Of a stretch of DNA of 7,264 nucleotides, positions 1-5,315 are shown piece by piece. The stretch comes from an uncultured Alphaproteobacteria bacterium (lineage in GTDB: Bacteria; Pseudomonadota; Alphaproteobacteria; Rhodobacterales; Rhodobacteraceae), in NCBI GenBank assembly GCA_929200295.1, contig CAKMZE010000065.1:1259-8522 (forward strand), read 5' to 3'. The stretch's first letter is position 1. Each line of letters opens with the position of its first letter. The notes under the pieces were generated by a model that did not search any database, had not been told where the DNA came from, and saw only the letters and a list, made by a program, of their open reading frames with translations. The translations under genes were made by a program, and so were the position numbers.

Positions 1-2
1 CA

Positions 3-95
3 ACTTGGCCGGTTGATCAACAACAAGACTGGATAGACGATACGGCAGCGCAGCAGTTACATGATATGCCACCAGGATTTTGGGACGCGGAGTGA
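3..95 (+). CDS. possible 3' end of an upstream gene (partial, unidentified)
   Basis: Reading frame 3 is open from the left edge to a TGA at 93-95 and would give a 30-residue C-terminal tail, TWPVDQQQDWIDDTAAQQLH followed by DMPPGFWDAE. The acidic, Trp- and Pro-containing tail reads like a natural protein end, whereas the other two forward frames stop within the first 36 bases. No domain can be recognised in so short a piece, and a chance open frame of this length is not excluded. If real, the gene is convergent with nadK. Product unknown. Confidence 0.35.
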   Translation, partial: TWPVDQQQDWIDDTAAQQLHDMPPGFWDAE

Positions 96-383
96 GGCGC
101 GTTATCTGATCTTATTGCAAACCAACTATACCTATGCTGATCATAGAGCGAAAATCACAAGACGCCCGAAACCAGCCATTGGTGTGGCTGCAGCGAATTC
201 ACCTTTTGTCCGCATAGGAGACTGTCACTGCCCCGACCGAACTGCTTTCTATGTTGTCCCGATACGCGTTCAGACAGATCAAGGGGTTATAGGGCGTCTA
301 TTTCTGTATATTCAAATGGGACAGAAGCTCCGAATTTCGTCAGCATAGGGTTTCCCTCTATCCGCAAGGGCACTGTACGATAC
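96..383. other. intergenic region with no supported gene
   Basis: About 290 bases separate the possible upstream gene end from the nadK stop codon. A 95-codon plus-strand frame starts at 61 and spans most of it, but it begins inside the preceding frame, resembles no family I know, and its residue composition looks random. A 19-codon minus-strand frame (287-346, MLTKFGASVPFEYTEIDAL) is preceded by a GAGGG seven bases before its ATG, but it is too short to support. Short inverted repeats (AGGG/CCCT around 347-357, CCCT/AGGG around 355-370) lie downstream of nadK, but no T-run follows on the minus strand, so no terminator is called. Confidence 0.6.
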
Positions 384-1148
384 TCATGTAAACTGCTCTT
401 GGATCAAACGCTCTTCTAACCCGTGACCCGGATCAAACAGGATGCGATGCGCGATTTCGGGTTCTGAGCGGATTTCTACCCGCGTTACATCTCGCACTGA
501 GGAGCCGTCAGCCTCGGCCATCACCGGGCGTTTTTCGGGTGTGATAACATCAAATTGCACCACAGCGCGTTTTGGCAGCAGCGCGCCGCGCCAGCGGCGT
601 GGGCGAAACGCGGCCATTGCTGTGAGTGCCAGAACATCAGAGCCAATGGGAAGCACAGGACCGTGGGCCGAATAATTATAAGCAGTTGAACCCGCGGGTG
701 TCGCCACCAAAGCGCCATCGCAGACCAATTCATCAAGCCGCTTGCGCCCATCAACAGTGATGCTCAACCGCGCCGCTTGTGGGCCTGCACGCAAGAGGCT
801 GACCTCGTTGATCGCCAAAGCATGATGGGTGGTTCCATCGGTGCATGAGGCTGTCATGCGCAAGGGGTTGATCACTTCCTCAATCGCTGCATCCAAACGA
901 TCCCCGAGATCACGGGGATCATAGCTGTTCATCAAAAACCCAACAGTGCCTCTGTTCATACCGTAAACGGGGGCGCTCAACCCTTGGGTCTCATGCAGGC
1001 TTTGCAGCATAAACCCATCGCCGCCCAGCGCCACAATCACATCTGCATCTTGCGGTGCGACATTGCCATGCAGCGTAGTCAGCTTTGCAAACGCCTCTTG
1101 GGCAATGTCGACAGGGCTGGCTAAAAAGGCAATATTCCGGCGCGGCAT
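384..1148 (-). CDS. nadK: NAD kinase
   Basis: This gene encodes a 254-residue cytoplasmic NAD kinase (ATP + NAD to ADP + NADP), the only route to NADP in most bacteria. The protein shows the family signatures in order: the GGDG nucleotide motif at residues 42-45 after a hydrophobic strand (DVIVALGGDGFML), the glycine-rich GMNRGTVGFL stretch at 63-72, the Asn-Glu pair of AINEVSLLR at 114-115, and the DGALVATPAGSTAY block at 144-157 that lines the NAD site. The length fits the short NadK form common in alphaproteobacteria. The start is the first ATG of the frame, with only a weak GAG upstream as ribosome site. It is transcribed away from glyA and shares a 172-base intergenic region with it. Nothing in it looks damaged. 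Confidence 0.95.
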   Translation of the reverse strand: MPRRNIAFLASPVDIAQEAFAKLTTLHGNVAPQDADVIVALGGDGFMLQSLHETQGLSAPVYGMNRGTVGFLMNSYDPRDLGDRLDAAIEEVINPLRMTASCTDGTTHHALAINEVSLLRAGPQAARLSITVDGRKRLDELVCDGALVATPAGSTAYNYSAHGPVLPIGSDVLALTAMAAFRPRRWRGALLPKRAVVQFDVITPEKRPVMAEADGSSVRDVTRVEIRSEPEIAHRILFDPGHGLEERLIQEQFT

Positions 1149-1320
1149 AATGATATCTCATAGTTGTCTGCTGAGTGTCGCCTGATCACAGATAAAACGC
1201 AACCCAAGGACAGGATGGCGCAGTCATCCCTCCCCAAGTCGTTTTGGTACTTTTGCCCCAGGGTGAGCTAAGCTAGAAAGAGTGAGATTGATGCTTTGCT
1301 TGCCAAAAGGATGCCCTCTT
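1149..1320. promoter_or_regulatory. divergent nadK/glyA intergenic region with a small hairpin
   Basis: This 172-base region must hold the promoters of both flanking genes. A hairpin can form from GGATGG (1213-1218) and TCATCC (1224-1229), with five Watson-Crick pairs, one G-T pair and a five-base loop; on its own it is too short to call a riboswitch. The best promoter-like pair toward glyA is TTGCCC (1253-1258) and TAGAAA (1274-1279), each matching four of six sigma-70 consensus positions but only 15 bases apart, so it is weak. I do not recognise any known riboswitch class. The glyA ribosome site AAAAGG lies at 1305-1310. Confidence 0.3.
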
Positions 1321-2616
1321 ATGACTTCAACCGTTCGCGACGCCGGTTTCTTTACAGAAACGCTTGAAACCCGTGACCCAGCACTGCATGCCGCGATCCG
1401 GGCAGAGCTTGGCCGTCAACGCAAAGAGATCGAGCTTATCGCCTCAGAAAACATTGTCTCAGCGGCCGTGATGGAAGCCCAAGGCAGCGTGATGACCAAT
1501 AAATATGCCGAAGGCTACCCCGGCCGGCGCTATTATGGCGGGTGTCAGCATGTTGATGTGGCGGAAAATCTGGCGATTGAACGTGCAAAGCAGCTCTTTG
1601 GCTGTGGCTTTGCGAATGTGCAGCCTAATTCGGGGAGTCAAGCCAATCAGGGCGTTTATCAGGCATTGATCAAACCCGGCGATACGATTTTGGGCATGTC
1701 GCTTGATGCGGGTGGGCATTTGACCCATGGGGCCGCCCCGAACCAATCAGGTAAGATTTACAACGCCATCCAATACGGCGTGCGCAAGCAAGACAGCCTG
1801 CTTGATTATGATCAAGTACAAGAGCTGGCAACCGAACATCAGCCAAAGCTGTTGATTGCGGGCGGCTCTGCGATCCCCCGGATCATCGATTTCGCGCGGA
1901 TGCGCGAGATTGCTGATAGTGTTGGTGCTTATCTCTTGGTTGATATGGCGCATTATGCGGGCTTAATCGCGGCAGGCATTTACCCATCCCCCTTCCCGCA
2001 TGCCCATGCGGCAACCACGACGACCCATAAGACTTTGCGCGGCCCGCGTGGCGGTATGATCCTCACGGATGATGAGGCGCTCGCGAAAAAGTTTAACTCT
2101 GCGATTTTTCCAGGTATTCAGGGTGGCCCCTTGATGCATGTGATTGCGGGCAAGGCCGTAGCCTTTGGCGAGGCCCTGCGCCCTGAGTTCAAGACCTATC
2201 AAGAACAGGTGGTGCAAAACGCGCAAGCCCTTGCTGAGCAGCTGATGAAAGGTGGGCTTGATATCGTTTCAGGTGGCACTGACAGCCATTTGATGCTGGT
2301 GGACCTACGTCCGAAATCGGTGAAGGGAAATGCCACGGAAAAGGCGCTTGAGCGGGCACATATGACCTGTAACAAAAACGGCATTCCTTTTGATCCTGAA
2401 AAACCAACCGTCACATCAGGTATCCGCCTGGGCACACCTGCGGGGACAACCCGTGGCTTTGGTGAGGCTGAGTTCCGGCAGGGGGCGGATTGGATCGTTG
2501 AGGTTGTGGACGGTCTGGCTGCAAATGGCGAGGACGGCAATGCTGAGGTTGAAGCTAAGGTCCGCGCTGAGGTTGAGGCGCTTTGCGACCGCTATCCGAT
2601 GTACCCGAATCTATAA
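1321..2616 (+). CDS. glyA: serine hydroxymethyltransferase
   Basis: The product is a 431-residue cytoplasmic PLP enzyme that interconverts serine plus tetrahydrofolate with glycine plus 5,10-methylenetetrahydrofolate, the main one-carbon supply. Visible signatures include SEN at 42-44, NKYAEGYPGRRYYGG at 60-74 (substrate and folate-site tyrosines Y62 and Y72), H133 (stacks on PLP), S183, VDMAHYAGL with D208 and H211, and the PLP lysine K237 in TTTTHKTLRGPRGG. These sit 7-8 residues beyond the E. coli GlyA positions, consistent with a slightly longer N-terminus. SGIRLGTPAGTTRG carries the carboxylate-binding Arg. The frame is open upstream to a GTG at 1282, but the ATG at 1321 is preferred because it gives the family's usual length and an AAAAGG lies 10 bases before it, a slightly long spacing. 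All catalytic residues are present. Confidence 0.97.
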   Translation: MTSTVRDAGFFTETLETRDPALHAAIRAELGRQRKEIELIASENIVSAAVMEAQGSVMTNKYAEGYPGRRYYGGCQHVDVAENLAIERAKQLFGCGFANVQPNSGSQANQGVYQALIKPGDTILGMSLDAGGHLTHGAAPNQSGKIYNAIQYGVRKQDSLLDYDQVQELATEHQPKLLIAGGSAIPRIIDFARMREIADSVGAYLLVDMAHYAGLIAAGIYPSPFPHAHAATTTTHKTLRGPRGGMILTDDEALAKKFNSAIFPGIQGGPLMHVIAGKAVAFGEALRPEFKTYQEQVVQNAQALAEQLMKGGLDIVSGGTDSHLMLVDLRPKSVKGNATEKALERAHMTCNKNGIPFDPEKPTVTSGIRLGTPAGTTRGFGEAEFRQGADWIVEVVDGLAANGEDGNAEVEAKVRAEVEALCDRYPMYPNL

Positions 2617-2629
2617 GATTTCACTTATC

Positions 2630-2652
2630 AGGATGGGCAAATTGCCCATCCT
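2630..2652. repeat. perfect 11-bp palindrome, possible terminator or REP-like element
   Basis: AGGATGGGCAA (2630-2640) is followed after one base by its exact reverse complement TTGCCCATCCT (2642-2652). It lies 13 bases after the glyA stop and 22 bases after the stop of the convergent minus-strand gene, so it could stop transcripts from both sides. Neither flank has a good T-run, so a classical intrinsic terminator is doubtful. The GATGGGCAA...TTGCCCATC motif resembles palindromes I recall as dispersed between genes in Rhodobacterales, which would make it a REP-like repeat; that is recollection, not something one window can show. A smaller inverted repeat, ATAAG/CTTAT (2613-2617, 2624-2628), sits beside it. 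Confidence 0.6.
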
Positions 2653-2674
2653 ACAGTGTTTGTAGTCGCTGCGC

Positions 2675-3046
2675 TTAAACATATCCACGTTTGACGAGGA
2701 TATACACGACGCCAATAAAGATGATGATGAGCATGAGTGATATCGTGCTGAGAATGCCGAGTATTTGGCCTTTGCGCAAATCCTTTGGGTCCAGTTCTTC
2801 GAGAAAGGCTTTGAGACGGCGGTGGGCGTTTGCGACGGCGATCTCATCCACCATTGAACCAAGCTTTGGGTTCTCAAAAAGCGCTTGCGCACGCATAAGA
2901 TAGGCCGCATCGCGGCGCAATTTACGTGGCAAACCCCGCCCCGCCTTGCGAATTTGCGCCGCAAACGTCTTTTGCCGCAGTTTCATTTGCGCAGCCAACA
3001 AGGCGCTTAACTCGTCTATCTTCTTTTGCAACGCATCCTTTTCCAT
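2675..3046 (-). CDS. small C-terminally anchored membrane protein, function unknown
   Basis: The product is 123 residues long and I do not recognise its family. Residues 1-30 are helical and charged with heptad-like leucines (DALQKKIDELSALLAAQMKL), suggesting a short coiled coil. Residues 30-92 remain strongly basic and helical (RKAGRGLPRKLRRDAAYLMR, AHRRLKAFLEELDPKDLRKG). One strongly hydrophobic segment at about 95-118 (ILGILSTISLMLIIIFIGVV) ends with a short basic tail, KRGYV. There is no signal peptide, so a tail-anchored protein with its bulk in the cytoplasm is the likely topology. It converges on glyA across the palindrome and diverges from the hydrolase with 78 bases between. A TTAGG seven bases before the ATG is a modest ribosome site. 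Codon use looks like its neighbours, which supports a real gene. Confidence 0.75.
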   Translation of the reverse strand: MEKDALQKKIDELSALLAAQMKLRQKTFAAQIRKAGRGLPRKLRRDAAYLMRAQALFENPKLGSMVDEIAVANAHRRLKAFLEELDPKDLRKGQILGILSTISLMLIIIFIGVVYILVKRGYV

Positions 3047-3124
3047 AGTTTTGCCTAACGGGGCTGGTGACTTGCGGCAATGGGGCTAAGATGCCTGTAG
3101 GTAGAAAAAGCAAACGAGCGCGGC

Positions 3125-3865
3125 ATGATTAACACGGTTACATATGACGGACCGCAAGAGGCTGTTCCCCTGCTGATCGCGCATGGGCTTTTTGGCTCTG
3201 CGCGCAATTGGAACGTGATTGCAAAGCGGCTTTCAAAGCAGCGGCCTGTTATAGTTGTGGATATGCGCAACCATGGTGAGAGCCCCTGGTATGACAGCCA
3301 CAGCTACCCTGAGCTGGCCCAGGACCTTGCCCATGTCATGCCAAAGCGCTGCGATGTCTTAGGCCATTCGATGGGCGGAAAGGCTGCGATGGTTCTGGCA
3401 TTGCAATACCCAGAGCGTATCCGCAAACTGATCGTCGCCGATATCGCCCCTGTGACCTATACGCATTCACAAATGGACCCGATTAACGCGATGCGGGCGA
3501 TTGACCTGAGCCAAATCACATCACGCGCGGATGCCAAGGAACAGCTCGCGCATCTTGGGGCCGGTGTGCCAGATTTTCTACTGCAATCGCTTGATATGAA
3601 AACGAAACGCTGGGTGCTAAATCTAGACGTTCTCGCCGCTGACATGGCCAACATTATTGGGTTTCCTGAGGTCCCTGGGCAGTTTTCTGGCCCTGTTCTG
3701 TTTTTATCAGGTGCGCGCTCTGATTATGTCCAACATGAGCATCGCGCGAAAATTCGCAGCTTATTTCCAGACGCCAAATTTGCTAAAATAAAGGAGGCAG
3801 GGCATTGGTTACATGCAGAGAAACCGCGGGCCTTTGTTGACAGTGTCACTGCATTTCTGGATTGA
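3125..3865 (+). CDS. alpha/beta hydrolase, YbfF-type esterase
   Basis: This 246-residue cytoplasmic alpha/beta-fold hydrolase resembles E. coli YbfF (about 254 residues) along its whole length. Visible features in order are the oxyanion-hole HGLFGS at 20-25, DMRNHGESP at 46-54, the nucleophile elbow GHSMGG with S82, VADIAPV with D106, SGARSDYV with S199, and AGHWLHAEKP with H227. S82, D106, S199 and H227 line up with the Ser/Asp/Ser/His set described for YbfF, so an active esterase or thioesterase is likely. The natural substrate is unknown for the family. There is no signal peptide. The ribosome site is weak (GAGCG about four bases before the ATG). The stop lies 41 bases before the iron-sulfur subunit gene, so the hydrolase could be co-transcribed with that cluster, though a functional link is not evident. 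Confidence 0.88.
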   Translation: MINTVTYDGPQEAVPLLIAHGLFGSARNWNVIAKRLSKQRPVIVVDMRNHGESPWYDSHSYPELAQDLAHVMPKRCDVLGHSMGGKAAMVLALQYPERIRKLIVADIAPVTYTHSQMDPINAMRAIDLSQITSRADAKEQLAHLGAGVPDFLLQSLDMKTKRWVLNLDVLAADMANIIGFPEVPGQFSGPVLFLSGARSDYVQHEHRAKIRSLFPDAKFAKIKEAGHWLHAEKPRAFVDSVTAFLD

Positions 3866-3906
3866 TAGATTTGAACCTGACGCCCAATGGATAGATTGAA
3901 AGTCTC

Positions 3907-4632
3907 ATGCCGATGACCACAGATCAGATAAAGGTTTCGATCCAGCGCGGGGAAGACAGAACCGATGTGTTTGACGTGCCCGCCTATGAAAACCAAACTG
4001 TTCTCGATGTCGTCTCATGGATCCAGCAATATGCAGACCCGACATTAAGCTATCGTTTTGCTTGTCGTGTGGGCATGTGCGGTTCTTGCGCGATGATGGT
4101 CAATGGCGTGCCGCGATGGACCTGCCGGACGCATATGTCCAAAGTGTGCGATGGTGATACCGTGACCATTGGCCCCTTGCGCAACCTGCCTGTGATTAAA
4201 GATCTCGCTGTGGATATGGACCCGTTCTTTGATAAATGGACGGCCGCCGAGGGCGTGCATCACCCCAGCGCATCGCGTGATGATCCGATCGCATCAATCG
4301 ACCCTGAAACACCGCAACGCGTCACCGCCAATGCTGGGATTGAATGCATCAACTGCGCGGTGTGCTATGCGGCCTGCGATACGGTTGCGACGCAGCCCGA
4401 TTACCTCGGCCCGGCGGCGCTGCAAAGGGCCTGGACCTTGCTCAATGACAGTAAGGACAGCGCGCGCACAGACATCATAGATGCGATCTCTGGCAATGAT
4501 GGCTGCCATAACTGCCATTCCATGGGCTCTTGCACGGTCTATTGCCCCAATGAGCTCGACCCGATGTCAGCCATTGCCGGGCTGAAACGCGAAACGGCGA
4601 CGGCCTTTTTCAAAAGGCGCGGCAATGCTTAA
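3907..4632 (+). CDS. succinate dehydrogenase/fumarate reductase-like iron-sulfur subunit
   Basis: The 241-residue SdhB/FrdB-type subunit passes electrons from the flavoprotein to the membrane anchor. The N-terminal 2Fe-2S domain has C53, C58, C61 and C73 (CRVGMCGSCAMM...WTC). In the C-terminal domain, C147, C150 and C153 of CINCAVCYAAC with C213 ligate the 4Fe-4S cluster, and C157, C203 and C209 the 3Fe-4S cluster. CINCxxCYAAC and DYLGPAAL look more like FrdB than E. coli SdhB. Oddities are Asp158 in place of the usual Pro after C157, Thr162 at the position of the quinone-site Trp of E. coli SdhB, and an extra C200 that makes CHNCH. It begins at ATG 3907 or 3913 (GAAAG upstream). It overlaps the next gene by 8 bases. 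It is probably the first gene of the complex's operon; no clear promoter is seen. Confidence 0.93.
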   Translation: MPMTTDQIKVSIQRGEDRTDVFDVPAYENQTVLDVVSWIQQYADPTLSYRFACRVGMCGSCAMMVNGVPRWTCRTHMSKVCDGDTVTIGPLRNLPVIKDLAVDMDPFFDKWTAAEGVHHPSASRDDPIASIDPETPQRVTANAGIECINCAVCYAACDTVATQPDYLGPAALQRAWTLLNDSKDSARTDIIDAISGNDGCHNCHSMGSCTVYCPNELDPMSAIAGLKRETATAFFKRRGNA

Positions 4633-4957
4633 TCTGCGTCTTTATATGTTGCAGCGGATTACAGCGCTTTTGATGGCGCCGCTGGTGCTTGGGCATTTGG
4701 CGGTGATGATCTATGCGGTGCAAGGCGGGTTGAGCACGGCTGAGATTTTAGGGCGCACCCAAGGTTCTGTATCATGGCTACTGTTTTATGGCACATTCGT
4801 CATTGCTGCGGCGATCCATGCTGCGATTGGGCTGCGCGTCATTGCCTATGAATGGTGCGGCCTCAAAGGGGGCATACTTGATCTGGTGATGTGGGGCGGA
4901 GGCCTTGGGCTTTTGGCATTGGGAGGGCGCGCGGTATGGGCGGTCACTGCGATATGA
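4625..4957 (+). CDS. Sdh/Frd-like cytochrome b membrane anchor, first subunit (SdhC-like)
   Basis: The product has 110 residues and three hydrophobic segments at about 8-32, 48-74 and 84-107, typical of an Sdh cytochrome b anchor. H65 in AAIHAAIGLRVIAYEW has the H-x3-G-x6-(D/E)-aromatic pattern of the haem b ligands on helix 2 of E. coli SdhC and SdhD. A second His, H24 in LVLGHL, lies near the far end of helix 1. QRITAL at 10-15 corresponds to the HRxSG motif of the neighbouring subunit. It should hold the complex in the cytoplasmic membrane and carry electrons to or from quinone. AAGG lies seven bases before the ATG, inside the previous gene, and the stop overlaps the next start by 4 bases (ATGA), indicating coupled translation. 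Assignment as the C rather than the D subunit is by order only. Confidence 0.85.
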   Translation: MLNLRLYMLQRITALLMAPLVLGHLAVMIYAVQGGLSTAEILGRTQGSVSWLLFYGTFVIAAAIHAAIGLRVIAYEWCGLKGGILDLVMWGGGLGLLALGGRAVWAVTAI

Positions 4958-5313
4958 ACCGCGTCAAAGGCAGCATGTCACGCGCGCATCCGCTTTGGCT
5001 TGCGTATATTGTGCACCGCATATCTGGGATTATCCTTGCGCTGTTTCTCCCGCTGCATTTTTGGGTGCTTGCAATGGCGCTGACAGACCCTACCCGGCTT
5101 GATGGGTTTTTGCATTTAACCGAACACAGCCTTGTAAAGCTTGCTGAGTTTGGTCTGGTGGTCCTATTGGCAATTCACATGTTTGGTGGGCTTCGTTTGA
5201 TGGCGCTTGAATGGCTGCCATGGGCGTCGTGGCAAAAGACCTTAGCCGCAGCCGCCACGGCACTGGCATTTTTAACCGCGACCCTGTTTTTGCTCAACGC
5301 CTATGGGGGCTAA
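4954..5313 (+). CDS. Sdh/Frd-like cytochrome b membrane anchor, second subunit (SdhD-like)
   Basis: The product has 119 residues and three membrane segments at about 16-43, 61-86 and 93-115. HRISG at 21-25 on helix 1 is the motif usual in SdhC proteins, where the Arg helps form the quinone site. Helix 2 carries H75 in LAIHMFGGLRLMALEW, the expected haem b ligand, and helix 1 carries a further H35 in LPLHFW. The protein aligns with the preceding gene product without gaps from Q10/H21 to H24/H35 and across helix 2. The ATG at 4954 overlaps the previous stop; the ATG at 4975 is an alternative with AAAGG four bases upstream, removing seven residues. The stop lies two bases before the flavoprotein ATG. 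With its partner it should form a six-helix anchor. Confidence 0.85.
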   Translation: MNRVKGSMSRAHPLWLAYIVHRISGIILALFLPLHFWVLAMALTDPTRLDGFLHLTEHSLVKLAEFGLVVLLAIHMFGGLRLMALEWLPWASWQKTLAAAATALAFLTATLFLLNAYGG

Positions 5314-5315
5314 AC

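Noticed and set aside
287..346. A 19-codon minus-strand frame with GAGGG seven bases before its ATG
   Set aside because: Too short to separate from chance; it lies downstream of nadK and the ribosome-like site is part of a small AGGG/CCCT inverted repeat.
61..348. A 95-codon plus-strand frame in the left intergenic region
   Set aside because: It starts inside another frame, has no ribosome site, and its composition (many Arg, Cys and His in no pattern) fits no family; it looks like chance.
2199..2540. Long minus-strand frame antisense to glyA (113 codons)
   Set aside because: It is a shadow of the GC-biased third codon positions of glyA; it has no recognisable domain and glyA is clearly coding.
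3858..3900. Imperfect direct repeat TGGATTGATAGATTTGAA / TGGATAGATTGAA just before the iron-sulfur gene, with an FNR-like TTGAT half-site
   Set aside because: The first copy overlaps the hydrolase stop, the repeats differ by insertions, and the second half of an FNR site (ATCAA) is missing, so no operator can be supported.
4498..4512. CxxCH in the iron-sulfur subunit as a haem c site
   Set aside because: The subunit has no signal peptide and acts in the cytoplasm, and one of the two Cys is a conserved iron-sulfur ligand.
5211..5315. In-frame upstream extension of the flavoprotein
   Set aside because: It would overlap the anchor gene by about 100 bases and add residues not found in the family; the ATG at 5316 has a good ribosome site.
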